Shown one piece after another: positions 11,330-22,865 of a stretch of 64,000 nt of DNA. Within the stretch, counting starts at the first letter, position 1. Each line of letters starts with the position of its first letter. Origin of the DNA: Tubulanus polymorphus (lineage: Eukaryota > Nemertea > Palaeonemertea > Tubulaniformes > Tubulanidae); assembly GCF_964204645.1 (NCBI RefSeq), contig NC_134036.1:1488001-1552000 (forward strand), read 5' to 3'. The position numbers were made by a program, and so were the translations under genes. The notes under the pieces were generated by a model. That model was given only the letters and a program-made list of their open reading frames with translations, searched no databases and was not told the origin of the DNA.

Positions 11330-11580
11330 GTACATGAAGCGATATCGGTGGAAGAGACTCCAATGTACACTATTGATACATTAATACATCATACACATCA
11401 GAGAAATACATTAATACAGTCAGCACTCAATCCAACAACATGATTACCCTGCACATGTGACATTAAGAGAAAGATGTACAATGTACATGATTATCATGTA
11501 CATATAATATCAATACATTGATATATCATGTACATTAGAGTATTATATTAATACAGTCAGCACTCAATCCAAGAACATGA
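11330..11580 (+). repeat. Imperfect direct duplication
   Basis: TTAATACAGTCAGCACTCAA followed by TCCAA(C/G)AACATGATT occurs at about 11,410 and 11,551, with ATTGATA-C/T-AT-rich flanks repeated in both copies. Confidence 0.6.
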
Positions 11581-12285
11581 TTTTGGCTCCACCTAGTGGC
11601 GGATAACTAAGAGTAACACTTGTATCTGTTTTCGTGTTAATCAAAATATTGGACATTCAGCTCGTTGAGAAAAACAACCACTTCAATTGTATAAATACAG
11701 AAAGAATATCGCTCCGATATCGATTTCCAATTAACTCGCTATCCGAATTTACTTAGAGCCTCTCGACTGAGGGTTCTTGTAAGTCAAGATACGCAGAAAT
11801 TGATGCATAATTCATATATTTCTGTATACGTATACGAGACTGGTCCTGCGACTCTTTGAAACTCTCGCTGAAATATGGAACTGAATTATAACGACGTTAA
11901 AATCCTTCAACTTCGACAAATGTTTGAAATTACAACTATATACAATTTTTTTTTCATAAAATTCTTGGTATCGATGGAAGCTTGAATAAAACGTTCGTGG
12001 CTGAAAAATGGGTTGATGATGTGGGAAAATTGCGTAACTGCAATGAAACACAAGTGTCCATTACATAATTAAATAGTTTCAGCAGAGACTAATCACATCG
12101 GACTGGTATTTGAAATTAATCCGCCAATATTGGACTGATTAGATTTTGCCTACATTACGCAATACAGCCGTACGGACAAACCGGTTTGCCAGCATGTAGC
12201 ATAGCCGAATTACCCCCTTTTTGATAATGTAACTTTGAGCGGGGCACTACTCCACGCTATGTTGGACTTACAGCACTCAAGAAGA
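11581..12285. other. Intergenic DNA, no supported feature
   Basis: AT-rich with no array, RNA gene or coding exon that I can support. Confidence 0.4.
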
Positions 12286-12480
12286 CTAAAGCCCAACGCA
12301 CACGGCACCGAAAAAACGAGGAAAAAACGTTTTCGATGTTTTTTGTCATGCCGTGTGCGGGGGAGGCAAAACACAAAACGCCGAACTGAAAAACGTTTTT
12401 CACGAGCAAAAAACGTTTTCTGAAAAACGTATTTTCTGTTTCGGCGAAACAAATGTTTTGCCGTGTGCGTTGGGCTTTAG
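12286..12480 (+). mobile_element. MITE-like DNA element with terminal inverted repeats
   Basis: Starts CTAAAGCCCAACGCACACGG and ends with its reverse complement (CCGTGTGCGTTGGGCTTTAG), 195 bp in total, giving inverted termini of at least 22 bp. The inside is rich in self-complementary AAAACGTTTT motifs and has no transposase frame. A TA lies just inside each end and could be a TA target duplication, as in Tc1/mariner-type MITEs, but the family is not certain. Confidence 0.8.
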
Positions 12481-12984
12481 ATTCAAAAATCTATAACGAA
12501 CATTTGCAGTTGTAAAATACTTTTTATCTTTCTCGACACACGCGGAAGAAATTAATTCTCGAATTAAAAATGTCTTCTACAATATGTTCAGTTCAGGTAC
12601 CGTGGGTTCAGTACGTTTTTGTATCTGTTTTGATGAACAGATTCGAATTCAAAAATCTACAACAATATTGTCGGTTGAATTCTTGAATAATTCGTGGTAT
12701 TTTTTTTTCAATCGTACTCATGGATGCGGAACAGAAAATCTAGCGACAGAACGAGTTATCGGCGATGAATTAGAACGATGACGTTTTGTAAAACGATGTC
12801 GTCTGCGCCTTCTGAATATCGTCTGCTTCACCACAGATGAGTTGTTTCTGTTCAGATACTGCGCTTCTCGAGCAGTTATTGCGCTTTCGATTAGAAACAT
12901 TACAAATTCATTCTCTCAACGAAAAAATGAAAATACGCTTCCCATTTGTGAAATTTTGTGACGTAACGAAGGCACCAACATCAG
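12481..12984. other. Intergenic DNA, no supported feature
   Basis: Overlapping 60-65 codon frames on both strands show no start, splice or family signal. Confidence 0.4.
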
Positions 12985-13290
12985 TAGGTTGCTGCTACCC
13001 TAGCTGTGAGGGGGAAGTTATTTGAAGGTAACACCACTAGGGTGCTGATACCATAGCTGTGAGGGGAGGGGAAGTTATTTGAAGGTGACACCACTAAGAT
13101 GCTGATACCATAGCTGTTAGGGGGAGGGGAAGTTACTTAAAGTAACCCCACTAGGGTGCTGATACGATAGCTGTGAGGGGAGGTAACCTCACTAGGATAC
13201 TGTGCTACCATTGCTGTGAGGAGAGGGGAAGTTATTTGGAGGTAACTCAGTATGGTGCTGCTAGCAATACCTGTCAGGGGCGGGGAAGAT
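12985..13290 (+). repeat. 57-bp minisatellite, locus 2, about 5 copies
   Basis: The unit has GGTAACACCACTAGGGTGCT, ATACCATAGCTGTGAGGGG and GGGGAAGTTATTTGAA, repeated with small indels. It matches 2,140-2,335 in the same orientation. Confidence 0.85.
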
Positions 13291-14177
13291 GTACTCTACA
13301 AAGCTCGCTCTTGAAATAATTTAGGTTATTATTTCTGTTTCACCCCAATCACTTGAATCTCAAATTTCAAATTGCCAGTTAAGTGTTCAGCGCTACTTGT
13401 AAATAATTCATCGGTTGTCGCACAGATACGAGTCTGGAATATTAAATTATAAATTGTTGAGAAGTTTAGAAATTTAGTTTTATGTCTCGAAAAGTTCGCT
13501 TCGATAAATTGCAGACAAATTAGCGAAAAGCTTTGAAATAATTATGTTGTTATGTTGCATCGTCGACGTTTAGCTGAATAATTGATTATGCAAATTACCT
13601 AGAAACAAATAGCTACATATTAAACGCAACAATATGAAAATAATCACCATTGACGACAGTCGCGACGGATATTAAGCGATGGCTATTTGTAAAAATCTAC
13701 CCAAAGGACTGCAAACAATTTTGTCTCAGTAAAGAATAGTTGATCTGATCATGTAGATGGCTTTCTGATATGTCCCACGAGGGCTTTCTGATATGTCTCA
13801 CGAGAGCTTTCTGATATGTCCCAGGAGGGAATGTCCTGGCAGTCATTTTACCGCCATCAATCCGCATTAAACACCCACACGCACCCGACAGGTATACGTC
13901 GCTAGCAGATTTGTAATAATGAGTTTTTTATTTACGAGTATTTGTCGCTCTGCGGAGTATATCTCCCTTCGTCAAATTCTATTCTCACCTCTTCCCTCCA
14001 CCTGCTCTCTCCATCGCAAACAAACGCGCATAAATACTTTATATTTATTTTCAGATTTGAAAAAAGTCTTAAATTTGTTCGTTATTATTATTATCATGGT
14101 TTCTAGTCATTGTTATCATTAGTATATTCGGAATTTGAATACTAATCATGGTCAGAAAATGGCGGTACAGCTTTTCA
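13291..14177. other. Intergenic DNA with a short 3-copy repeat
   Basis: GGCTTTCTGATATGTC(C/T)CA followed by (C/G)GAG is repeated three times at 13,758-13,830. Otherwise no supported feature. Confidence 0.45.
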
Positions 14178-15832
14178 TTAGGATGCATTCAACTTCTAAG
14201 GCTTGGCTTCATTCAACTTCTTAGGTTTAGCTGCATTCAACTTCTTAGGTTTAGCTGCATTCAACTTCTAAGGCTTGGCTTCATTCAACTTCTTAGGTTT
14301 AGCTGCATTCAACTTCTTAGGTTTAGCTGCATTCAACTTCTAAGGCTTGGCTGCATTCAACTTCTTAGGCTTGGCTGCATTCAACTTCTTAGGCTAGGCT
14401 TCATTCAACTTCTTAGGCTTTGCCTCATTAAACTTCTTAGGTTTGGCTGCATTCAACTTCTTAAGTTTGGCTACATTCAACTTCTTAGGTTTGGCTGCAT
14501 TCAACTTCTTAAGTTTGGCTACATTCAACTTCTTAAGTTTGGCTACATTCAACTTCTTAGGTTTGGCTGCATTCAACTTCTTAAGTTTGGCTACATTCAA
14601 CTTCTTAGGTTTGGCTGCATTCAACTTCTTAAGTTTGGCTACATTCAACTTCTTAAGTTTGGCTACATTCAACTTCTTAGGTTTGGCTACATTCAACTTC
14701 TTAAGTTTGGCTACATTCAACTTCTTAGGTTTGGCTGCATTCAACTTCTTAGGTTTGGCTGCATTCAACTTCTTAGGTTTGGCTGCATTCAACTTCTTAA
14801 GTTTGGCTACATTCAACTTCTTAAGTTTGGCTACATTCAACTTCTTAGGTTTGGCTGCATTCAACTTCTTAGGTTTGGCTGCATTCAACTTCTTAAGTTT
14901 GGCTACATTCAACTTCTTAAGTTTGGCTGCATTCAACTTCTTAGGTTTGGCTTCATTCAACTTCTTAGGTTTGGCTGCATTCAACTTCTTAAGTTTGGCT
15001 ACATTCAACTTCTTAAGTTTGGCTACATTCAACTTCTTAGGTTTGGCTGCATTCAACTTCTTAAGTTTGGCTGCATTCAACTTCTTAGGTTTGGCTGCAT
15101 TCAACTTCTTAGGTTTGGCTGCATTCAACTTCTTAGGTTTGGCTGCATTCAACTTCTTAGGTTTGGCTGCATTCAACTTCTTAAGTTTGGCTACATTCAA
15201 CTTCTTAAGTTTGGCTACATTCAACTTTTTAGGTTTGGCTGCATTCAACTTCTTAGGTTTGGCTGCATTCAACTTCTTAAGTTTGGCTGCATTCAACTTC
15301 TTAGGTTTGGCTTCATTCAACTTTTTAGGTTTGGCTGCATTCAACTTCTTAAGTTTGGCTACATTCAACTTCTTAAGTTTGGCTTCATTCAACTTCTTAA
15401 GTTTGGCTTCATTCAACTTCTTAAGTTTGGCTTCATTCAACTTTTTAGGTTTGGCTGCATTCAACTTCTTAGGTTTGGCTTCATTCAACTTCTTAGGTTT
15501 GGCTTCATTCAACTTCTTAGGCTTTGCTTCATTCAACTTCTTAGGCTTGGCTTCATTCAACTTCTTAGGTTTGGCTGCATTCAACTTCTTGGGTTTGGCT
15601 GCATTCAACTTCTTAGGTTTGGCTACATTCAACTTCTTAAGTTTGGCTACATTCAACTTCTTAAGTTTGGCTTCATTCAACTTCTTAGGCTTGAATTCAT
15701 TCAACTTCTTAGGTTTGGCTGCATTCAACTTCTTAGGCTTGACTTCATTCAACTTCTTAGGTTTGGCTGCATTCAACTTCTTGGGTTTGGCTGCATTCAA
15801 CTTCTTAGGCTTTGCTTCATTCAACTTTTCAG
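14178..15832 (+). repeat. 24-bp minisatellite, about 69 copies
   Basis: The unit is ATTCAACTTCTTAGGTTT followed by GGCTGC. Because 24 is a multiple of three and the unit lacks stops in several frames, three long frames are open (574 and 468 codons on plus, 476 on minus). The longest plus frame starts at an ATG at 14,148 and would encode repeats of FGCIQLLR. The minus frame would encode lysine-rich repeats of KPKKLNAA but contains no ATG. Unit variants are almost confined to two sites: GCA/ACA/TCA, and GG/AG after TTA. They change amino acids in every open frame. I therefore call it a non-coding satellite. Confidence 0.85.
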
Positions 15833-16330
15833 GGATCGAAGCTTCTTAAGTAAGCAGGATTCAGCTTCTTAGGTATGAAGTCCATACCCAAGAAATTTAA
15901 TGCTCGCATCTATGAACCATACTATACGTCCCCATACCTAAGAACCCTACCATACATCCCCGAAGCTGATGCTCCCACATCTTAGAAGCTGAATTATCAC
16001 TCATCTAAGGAGCAAAACGCTGCCGCACTTAAGAAGGTAATGCTTTTATACCATTCCTAAGTAACTAATTAATGTACCTGGAGGATTCAGCTTCTTGGGT
16101 ATGGAGCTATCAGATAGTATTGACTTTTTTTATTCTGGAGCAAACCTGTATTTCATAGGTATGGGGAGCATTAGCTTATTAGACCATCTAATCCACCAAA
16201 TCACTGCTGCCATCGAAGTCGAATCGAATTCCTAAGTAAAGAAGCTGAACGCTACCTGGAGGATTCAGCTTCTTGGGTGTGGAGCTATCAGATAGTATTG
16301 ACTTTTTATATAGGAGCATTAGCTTATTAG
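15833..16330 (+). repeat. Degenerate repeats related to the 24-bp array
   Basis: Copies of ATTCAGCTTCTTAGGTATG-like sequence scatter over this stretch. A longer duplicate containing CCTGGAGGATTCAGCTTCTT and GAGCTATCAGATAGTATTG occurs at about 16,077 and 16,255. It is probably an older part of the adjoining array. Confidence 0.6.
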
Positions 16331-16590
16331 ATATGGGAACATTTGCCAATGTTGTTCTCCTCTGATAGTTTTTGCAATCTCTCATGCCTTCCTCTGTCTC
16401 TCGCCTCATCATCACCTCTTTAAATACCTCTCCATCTAATCCGTGCACTGCTGCCATAGGAGGAGGTGAGCAGTGATACAAATAACGATGCTGATGTCGA
16501 TGATAGTCCGCGGGGTGAATTTGTCACCGCGACCTGGGACTCCGGTCTATATCAGTATTCGGCCGCGGCAATCAATATTGATATCCACAG

Positions 16591-16869
16591 CTGAATCTGG
16601 TGCCGATAGAGAGATGTGTATGGATGTATTTAGATGATAGTCTGATGAAGATATATGAAGAATCAGTTAGTGAGGTCCCGAAGGAGGAAGGCGGCAAAAC
16701 AAATGTCGAATATTTATACAGAAATATTATAGATAAGGCCGTTAAAGAAGGCCGATGCATTGCAGATGATAGTTCATGGTCGGCCAGAAAATGTGATCGT
16801 CTAGCTAAGAGGGGAGGGGGATGGGCGCGGGGTACAGACAGCAGATTGATTGCTGCTTTTAAACACTAG
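16591..16869 (+). CDS. Possible terminal exon, function unknown
   Basis: After a CCACAG acceptor-like site at 16,585-16,590 a frame is open for 92 codons to the TAG at 16,867-16,869. An in-frame stop lies just before the acceptor. The product is hydrophilic and protein-like (YLDDSLMKIYEESVSEV, then VEYLYRNIIDKAVKEG) with two cysteines and a basic C-terminal third. No family is recognised, and no pyrimidine tract supports the acceptor strongly. It could be the last exon of a plus-strand gene or chance. Confidence 0.28.
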   Translation: MNLVPIERCVWMYLDDSLMKIYEESVSEVPKEEGGKTNVEYLYRNIIDKAVKEGRCIADDSSWSARKCDRLAKRGGGWARGTDSRLIAAFKH

Positions 16870-17514
16870 GCTAATGTAACGAAGGTTCATTCGGTTTAAA
16901 CAAATTAAGAATTCACGCAATTCTAGTTACATTTTGATATAATCGGAACTGTGCTTAATTATTTATAACTTGTGAGAATATCAAGTTCGGCGTCCTTGAT
17001 CTCCCAGGGTTTGAAAGTCTCGTAAAATCTGGCTTCCATCCAAGACTGAATCGTAGTAAAAAAAGTTGATTAAAGCAATCTTAAAAATCTTATTAAGGAC
17101 GCCGTTTTCAACACTTAATTCTCGTCATGATTTCTGTAACACATAGCAACAAAAGTGTTTTTCAAATTGGCAATAACCGTGGCCGTTGAGATATAAACAT
17201 AGTGTTTTGGCCTTGCCAAGATCTTTTAGAGAAATGGGAGAGATTGGGATGGAGAGAGCGAGAGAGTGAGCGCCAACTAACCATTTTATGGGCTGACTAT
17301 GTACATGAGATCATGTAGATTTGGTCTCAAGACGCAAGAGGCCCATTTTCTTTAAGATAAAATCTTTTTAATTTAAGCCACGCGCAGGCGAGTAAGGCTG
17401 TAGAATTACTTATAGTGTTTTGACTATCTGCAGGACTTGCAGCAAAATTGTGCCTAGGCCTGTAAACAAATCAATACCTAAATGTTGCGATTTATGAGAG
17501 GCCAGTGAATGACT
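16870..17514. other. Intergenic DNA, no supported feature
   Basis: Contains a short GAGAGCGAGAGAGTGAGC stretch near 17,253. Otherwise nothing recognisable. Confidence 0.4.
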
Positions 17515-17752
17515 GACTGCTACCACCAGAAGTCGAACCCATGAACCCTGGATTGATGAGAGACCAGTGAAAGACTGACTGACTGCAACCACCAGGATTC
17601 AAACACATGAACCCTGGATTGATGAGAGACCAGTGAAAGACTGACTGACTGATTGCGACCACCAGGATTCAAACACATGAACCCTGGATTGATGAGAGAC
17701 CAGTGAAAGACTGACTGATTGACTGCTACCACCAGGAGTCGAACCCATGTCA
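17515..17752 (-). repeat. Tandem repeat of about 60-65 bp with a tRNA-like B box, about 4 copies
   Basis: Units carry ATGAACCCTGGATTGATGAG, AGACCAGTGAAAGACTGACT and CCACCAGGATTC. On the minus strand GGGTTCGACTCC (about 17,738-17,749) resembles a pol III B box, so the array may derive from a SINE fragment. Confidence 0.7.
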
Positions 17753-18967
17753 AACATTTCGAATAAATCTTGGTGGTGTGGCAGATTTTTGTCAGTGCGC
17801 GCATCAGCTATGAGAACTGATCGGTTGCTACCACACTTCGGTGAAGGACCAACCGACTGTTCTGTTGCGACGATTCGAAATTCATTGAGAATCGTTCCTA
17901 TTGTCGACGGATTGCTACTGATTGCCACCGCCGCCGCAGCCTCAGCTCTGAACGCAAAGTCGGTTAATTGAAAATATCAAATATCAACCAACTTTCGATT
18001 TTCTATTAACCTCATTATAACAGCATAGGTGTTACCGGATAAAAACAGTTCAACAGAACTACGAGATAATTGCAGATGGAAGTTTTTTACACGTGGTTTT
18101 GTATAGTATAAAATGACTGGGCCTCGGGTTCAATTGTGAACAAGTTTCAAAAATGTTAGAATGGCTAAATTTGAAATGAAATAATGTCGAGATTGAACAC
18201 ATGAAGTTATCGTTAACCCAAAAATTTGAGTTTAACTTTTTAACGCGGAACTGGATGGACCCGGATGTATAAACCAGCCTGGAACTGGGTTTAGAGGGTC
18301 AAATGTGAGTGTACATTCCTTCAAGTAGATGTCGCCTCTCAAACGGCTACATATCTCTCCTCTCCGATGTACCTGATGCACCTGTTGTTACATGCGGCAC
18401 CTGTCTAGTATACACAACGAACATGAATACCACGCCGAACCATCTCTCAAAAGACCGTCCACACACGTGGGCTCACTCTCAATACAGCGCCGCGATTCTT
18501 GATAATTACCAATTTGTAACCGCTGGTGCGCGACACCCTCTGTGTGACTTGAGTATCCAACTGAGGAGTGAGTGTCGTTAATAAAAAGAAAAACCACTCG
18601 TGCTGCAATCGGTTGCATTCGGTTCAAGGCTAAAGCCTTCATTTAGAAATTCTACTCAATCAATTCTAACAATTCATGTTTCCCCGGGTTTCCATGCCTA
18701 CTAGAAAGAATGATTTGAAAATAATTTCAGTTTGTAAGCATGGCAACGGAGTTTATTGTTAAATTCCTTCAAGTCAAGTTTTATTGTAGAATTGACAGTG
18801 ACCTCCACCAAAGATTTGTGCGAGCGAAAATATCTGGTATTACATTTTGTGTCATGCAAGACATGCTTCAATGAAAGTAGACCAGACGGCGTGGTCATCA
18901 GGATCGTGGCAACATCGGATGTTATCAAATTCCATCTACTCTCACTTATAATTGCGTTTTTGGATCT
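17753..18967. other. Intergenic DNA, no supported gene
   Basis: Frames at 18,309-18,581 (plus) and 18,388-18,642 (minus) overlap on opposite strands and neither has start or splice support. No array is visible. Confidence 0.35.
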
Positions 18968-19330
18968 GGTTCCATAGATACGAGTTGACTTTGCCTTTTA
19001 AGAGTTGAAGTAATTGAAAATGAACTAATTTCAACTCCTAGAAAGCAAAGTCAACTCGTAGATGTGGAACATGAGTCCTGGGTTTCGCGGTTCCAAAGTT
19101 TAGAATTGACTTCGCCTCTTGAGAGTTGAATTCATTGAAAATGAACTAATTTCAACTCCTAGAAAGCAAAGTCAACTCGTAGATGTGGAACATGAGTTCT
19201 GGGCTTCTCGGTTCTATAGTTTAGAGTTGACTTTGCCTCTTGAGAGTTGAAGTAATTGAAAATGAACTAATTTCAGCTCCTAGGATGCAAAGTCAACTCA
19301 TAGCAGAGGAACATTAGTCCTGGGCTTCAT
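18968..19330 (+). repeat. Tandem hairpin repeat, about 123 bp, 3 copies
   Basis: Each unit contains GAGTTGACTTTGCCT, then GAGTTGAA, a spacer, then TTCAACTC and GCAAAGTCAACTCGTAG. It is thus a near-perfect inverted repeat, followed by TGTGGAACATGAGTCCTGGG. The stem arms co-vary little among the copies. Confidence 0.8.
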
Positions 19331-19375
19331 TTTTAGAACTTTGACTATGTGCAGGCGAACGAGTTAATTGAGTAT

Positions 19376-19394
19376 GAATGAATGAATGAATTTA
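19376..19394 (+). repeat. (GAAT)n microsatellite
   Basis: Four to five consecutive GAAT units. Confidence 0.7.
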
Positions 19395-19974
19395 CTTTGC
19401 AATTCTCGTAGCAGGTAATTGACGGTTTATAGTTTATCACATTGGGGTGATAGTCTTATCGGTCATTGCACTGGGAGGAGCGTGGCGTAAAGATCACGTC
19501 ACCAGTATAAGTATAGGCTTAAGTATAATAATGGGGTATCGACGTCGTGACGAAGAGATTCGATGCGCTAATCCGGATTCTCTTTTTTTCGTATTCCCAT
19601 TTAGGAGCTGGGGTTGATGGCCAGGTTAGGTCAGTGAGAGTGTAAAATTGTGGAAATAAATCGACATCAAAGATTTTCAAGAGTAAATCCCACAACTGGT
19701 AGAATTGAAAAAAAAAGATTTAAACTTTATTGAAACCTCCGTGTAAACCTATGAACAAGTCGAAAGGATAGTAAATAGTAGCATTTATTGGCTGACTTTC
19801 TCTTGACAGCGAGAAACCTGGTTAAGAGATTATTATGGACTAAACTAAAAATCGTTACACTTAGTAAATTGAATTTAAGAACTGAACATTAGGACTCGAA
19901 GGGCAGTAAATATGATGAAAATTGAAAAGTTTTTCGACGTAAAAACATTTCCGGCACTTATTGACTGTTTTCTA
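19395..19974. other. Intergenic DNA, no supported feature
   Basis: No coding frame or array beyond short ones is visible. Confidence 0.35.
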
Positions 19975-20370
19975 TCTGTTTCAAGAGTTCTGGTTGAAGA
20001 GGGCGGGGATGGCAGTAAAACTAAGAATATAAATCTCACTGCATTGTGTTTCGGCCACGAACATACAGTTTTCTGCCTAGAGAGGATGGAGATGGATAGG
20101 AATAGAATGAAATCAGTTGTTGCATTGTGTTTCGGCCAACAGCAGACAGTTAGACAGTTTTCTGTCTAGTCGAAGGGGAGGGCGGGGGATGGAGTAATAC
20201 TAAAATTAGAAATCTCACTTTAGTTTCTGTCTAGTTCAGAGAAGAGGACGGGGGGATGGGAGTGATACTAAAATCGGAAATCTCATTGTGTTTCGGTCAC
20301 CAGCAGCCGACAGTTTTCTGTCTAGTTAAAGGGCAGGGTGGAGTTGGATTAGGGAGTAAAATGAACTGCT
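19975..20370 (+). repeat. Degenerate tandem repeat, about 4 copies
   Basis: Copies share GCATTGTGTTTCGGCCA, ACAGTTTTCTGTCTAGT, a G-rich GGGGATGG stretch and ACTAAAATTAGAAATCTCAC. Unit length is about 100 bp with indels. Confidence 0.7.
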
Positions 20371-20859
20371 CATTAGTCGCTTGTAGCATTGTGTAGCCTC
20401 GCACATCAAACCCCGACATTTGATAGATACTTAATTCAGTTAGAGAAGTAGCGGCTGCAAATTGGTCGTGACCTCTTCGTCAACTTCTTAGTAATATAAG
20501 AAAGTGTCGAAAACAGCCTAATTGTCTGTGTGTTTGGGCAATAACGACTGTCGTTTGATGGATGATATCTTGACAACTTTCCGTAATTGGTTTGAAATGT
20601 AATATCGTTCGTCGACGCGTTGACCTCAACATAAACCGTCGTCGTTCAGTATCACTTCTTTCTGATTGGCTTCAATCGTCGGGTTAATCGTCGTCAGTGG
20701 TCAATTTATTTATCTTTGGACATATATCTTTATCAGATTCCAACCGGTGAACTTTCACATTAGTCGAAGAAAACAACCTCGACTGTTAAGCTAATTGAAA
20801 CCAGTCACTGAAGTTGGGAGCTCGACACCTGCCTTTTGATGGTGGGTTGGACAATTTGG
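20371..20859. other. Intergenic DNA, no supported feature
   Basis: No coding exon or repeat is recognised. Confidence 0.35.
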
Positions 20860-20915
20860 AAATGTCGCAGGTGAATTACTTGACACATTGTGAAGTGTGG
20901 TGTGGACGATCACAG
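20860..20915 (+). repeat. Single degenerate relative of the 109-bp repeat
   Basis: ATGTCGCAGGTGAATTACTT, GACACATTGTGAAGTGTGG and TGTGGACGATCA parallel the core of the 5.0-5.6 kb array. Confidence 0.5.
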
Positions 20916-22195
20916 ATTTGAAGAAAAGCGATGTAACGCATCGGATATCGAGCAGGCTAACATGGTCCAGGGTCCCAGCTGACGAGGTGCAGGGTCCAGG
21001 CTGTCCAGGGTCCAAGCCGCAGATTACTATAGATCATACGCGTTGGCGTCGTTACTTTTCAAATTTTGCCGTTAATGACATTTCGCCATGACGAGTACCA
21101 CTGTGGTTGCTGTTGCTACTGGTGAATATAAAGACAATTAACGTATTGAAGTGTTGCAATTTAACTGTATATAACTTCAAACTACTCGAACCCCCGTCGG
21201 TTCCCAGAGGGCCAATTATTGAGGAGCGTATGCTCTTTTCCTGGCGTTACAAGCTTCCCAAACATACTCGACATGTTTGACGACAGAATTTATGAAGCTA
21301 TCTATAATTATTGCTTGCCAAAACAACCCTCTCGATTGTATTAATTGACAACGGGGCGTATGAACTTTACCGGGAGCTGCGCGCGCTATCCCAGCCGAGG
21401 CGGCGTATTCCGGAAGTGACATCAAATGTCATCTTACCGGATGTGAATATTTGACTGGTAACATCGACCGGAAGTGGATCAGATTAAGGCCGAACGAAAG
21501 ATCACCACGTTGATAAGTGCAACAATAAGTGCCGTTTGTATTTATCATTATTGTTATTATTAATTCAAAATACCATTAGCAACGTTCAAAATATCGATCG
21601 TGCGCTAATTATGAAATATGCTCGGAGCACAAGGATCGAGGCCCCGAGTACGCAACTCGCCAGAGGACAAAATCGAATTTAACGCCGAGTTTTATGGCCA
21701 GCAGTGGTACATTTATAACACAAATGATTTCAACGATCCAGTGAAATTATGATTAATTATTAATGGCGACCTTCGTATCCCGAATGACGTCAATAGAATT
21801 ATGGTTACTTATTAATGGTGACCTTTTCATTCTTGATTACTTCAACGATAGGCAAATCAATGAGTTCAAGCATTGTTTTTACTATTGGAATTGCTGCAAT
21901 GTCATCCACTCGTAGGGTTCAGGATTGCAGTATGAGCCTATACTTTCCAAAACAAATCGTATTGTTCTGTTGCTAAGCGATGTTTAAATTATCCATAACA
22001 GGTGCGATTGTTGCAACGGCTGTACGAATTGGAGTTTTATTGGCCCCATTAATGAAACATCGCCATACGTTGTTCTACAATGTTCTACAATGTGTTCTCA
22101 CAGCAGAAATCGTTGCCTTCTTCGGAATAATGAAACCGATATCATCATTCACGGTGTCGTATGTAAAGCAAATCTCAAATAAACAAATATTCGGA
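20916..22195. other. Intergenic DNA, no supported feature
   Basis: AGGGTCC is repeated around 20,965-21,010. Frames on either strand are short and unsupported. Confidence 0.35.
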
Positions 22196-22225
22196 TGGTG
22201 CTGCTGCTGCTGCTGTTGCTGCTGC

Positions 22226-22256
<31 letters not shown>

Positions 22257-22262
22257 GGTGCT
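22196..22262 (+). repeat. Compound (CTG)n(GTG)n microsatellite
   Basis: CTG triplets run into about nine GGT triplets. The open frame across it (poly-C then poly-W) is an artefact. Confidence 0.85.
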
Positions 22263-22744
22263 AGGTAAACTTTATCAATAAGATATGGATGAGTTGCACA
22301 ATCACGTGGGGTGGACTATGAGGGAGTTATTCAATATGGCATAGTTCATGACTTTTGGGCAAATCTCAAATAAACAAGCATTGAGATTGGCTGTAGTGAA
22401 ACCATATCAATAATATATTTGACTAGTTTAGCACCATCGAACACAGAGCGGGGCGAAGGGCGGAATTTGTGTGGGGAGGGGGAATGGGAAGGCGTAACGG
22501 ATATGGAATCATAAACTTTGTAAATAAAGCATTATCCACGAAGTGTTGTCTGACCACAAACACAACTGCATGGTCATATATTATTCAAATGTTTTGATTT
22601 CGTCCTGTTATAAACTGAGACCGGAAGTACGCAAACCCGTTCATACACATCCGGTCAGTGTATTTGGCTGTTCGTATTTATAAACATCCGGTCAGTGCGT
22701 TCTAGTAAATTGCTTCAAGACCTAGTAATTCGGCCAAGGTATAA
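22263..22744. other. Intergenic DNA, no supported feature
   Basis: AAATCTCAAATAAACAA occurs at about 22,170 and 22,361, suggesting a small duplication. ACATCCGGTCAGTG is repeated at about 22,647 and 22,685. Confidence 0.4.
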
Positions 22745-22865
22745 AATGGCGCCTTTGTTTCTCCTAATCGTCCGGGGATCACTTTTGTAAACTGCAATAA
22801 CATTTTCAATCAGTTAATTTCTATAACTGTTGGGTCAGTTAATGTTAGGATGATCATGATTTTTT
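22745..22865 (+). repeat. Dispersed repeat, copy 2 of 2
   Basis: Same orientation as 1,236-1,345. Shared blocks are TTTGTTTCTCCTAATCG, CCGGG, CAGTTAATTTCTAT and GGGTC. Confidence 0.55.

Noticed and set aside
12210-12452. 80-codon basic minus frame in the MITE-like region
   Set aside because: It lies within the inverted-repeat element and mirrors an equally open plus frame.
14394-15824. Long minus-strand frame of KPKKLN repeats as a histone H1 or protamine-like gene
   Set aside because: No ATG in frame, boundaries coincide with the 24-bp array, and unit variants show no bias towards silent changes.
18309-18642. Overlapping frames on both strands as a gene
   Set aside because: Both strands are equally open, neither has an ATG near a plausible start, and no splice sites frame them.
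22195-22264. Coding poly-Cys/poly-Trp tract
   Set aside because: Simple CTG/GTG triplet repeat with no coding context.
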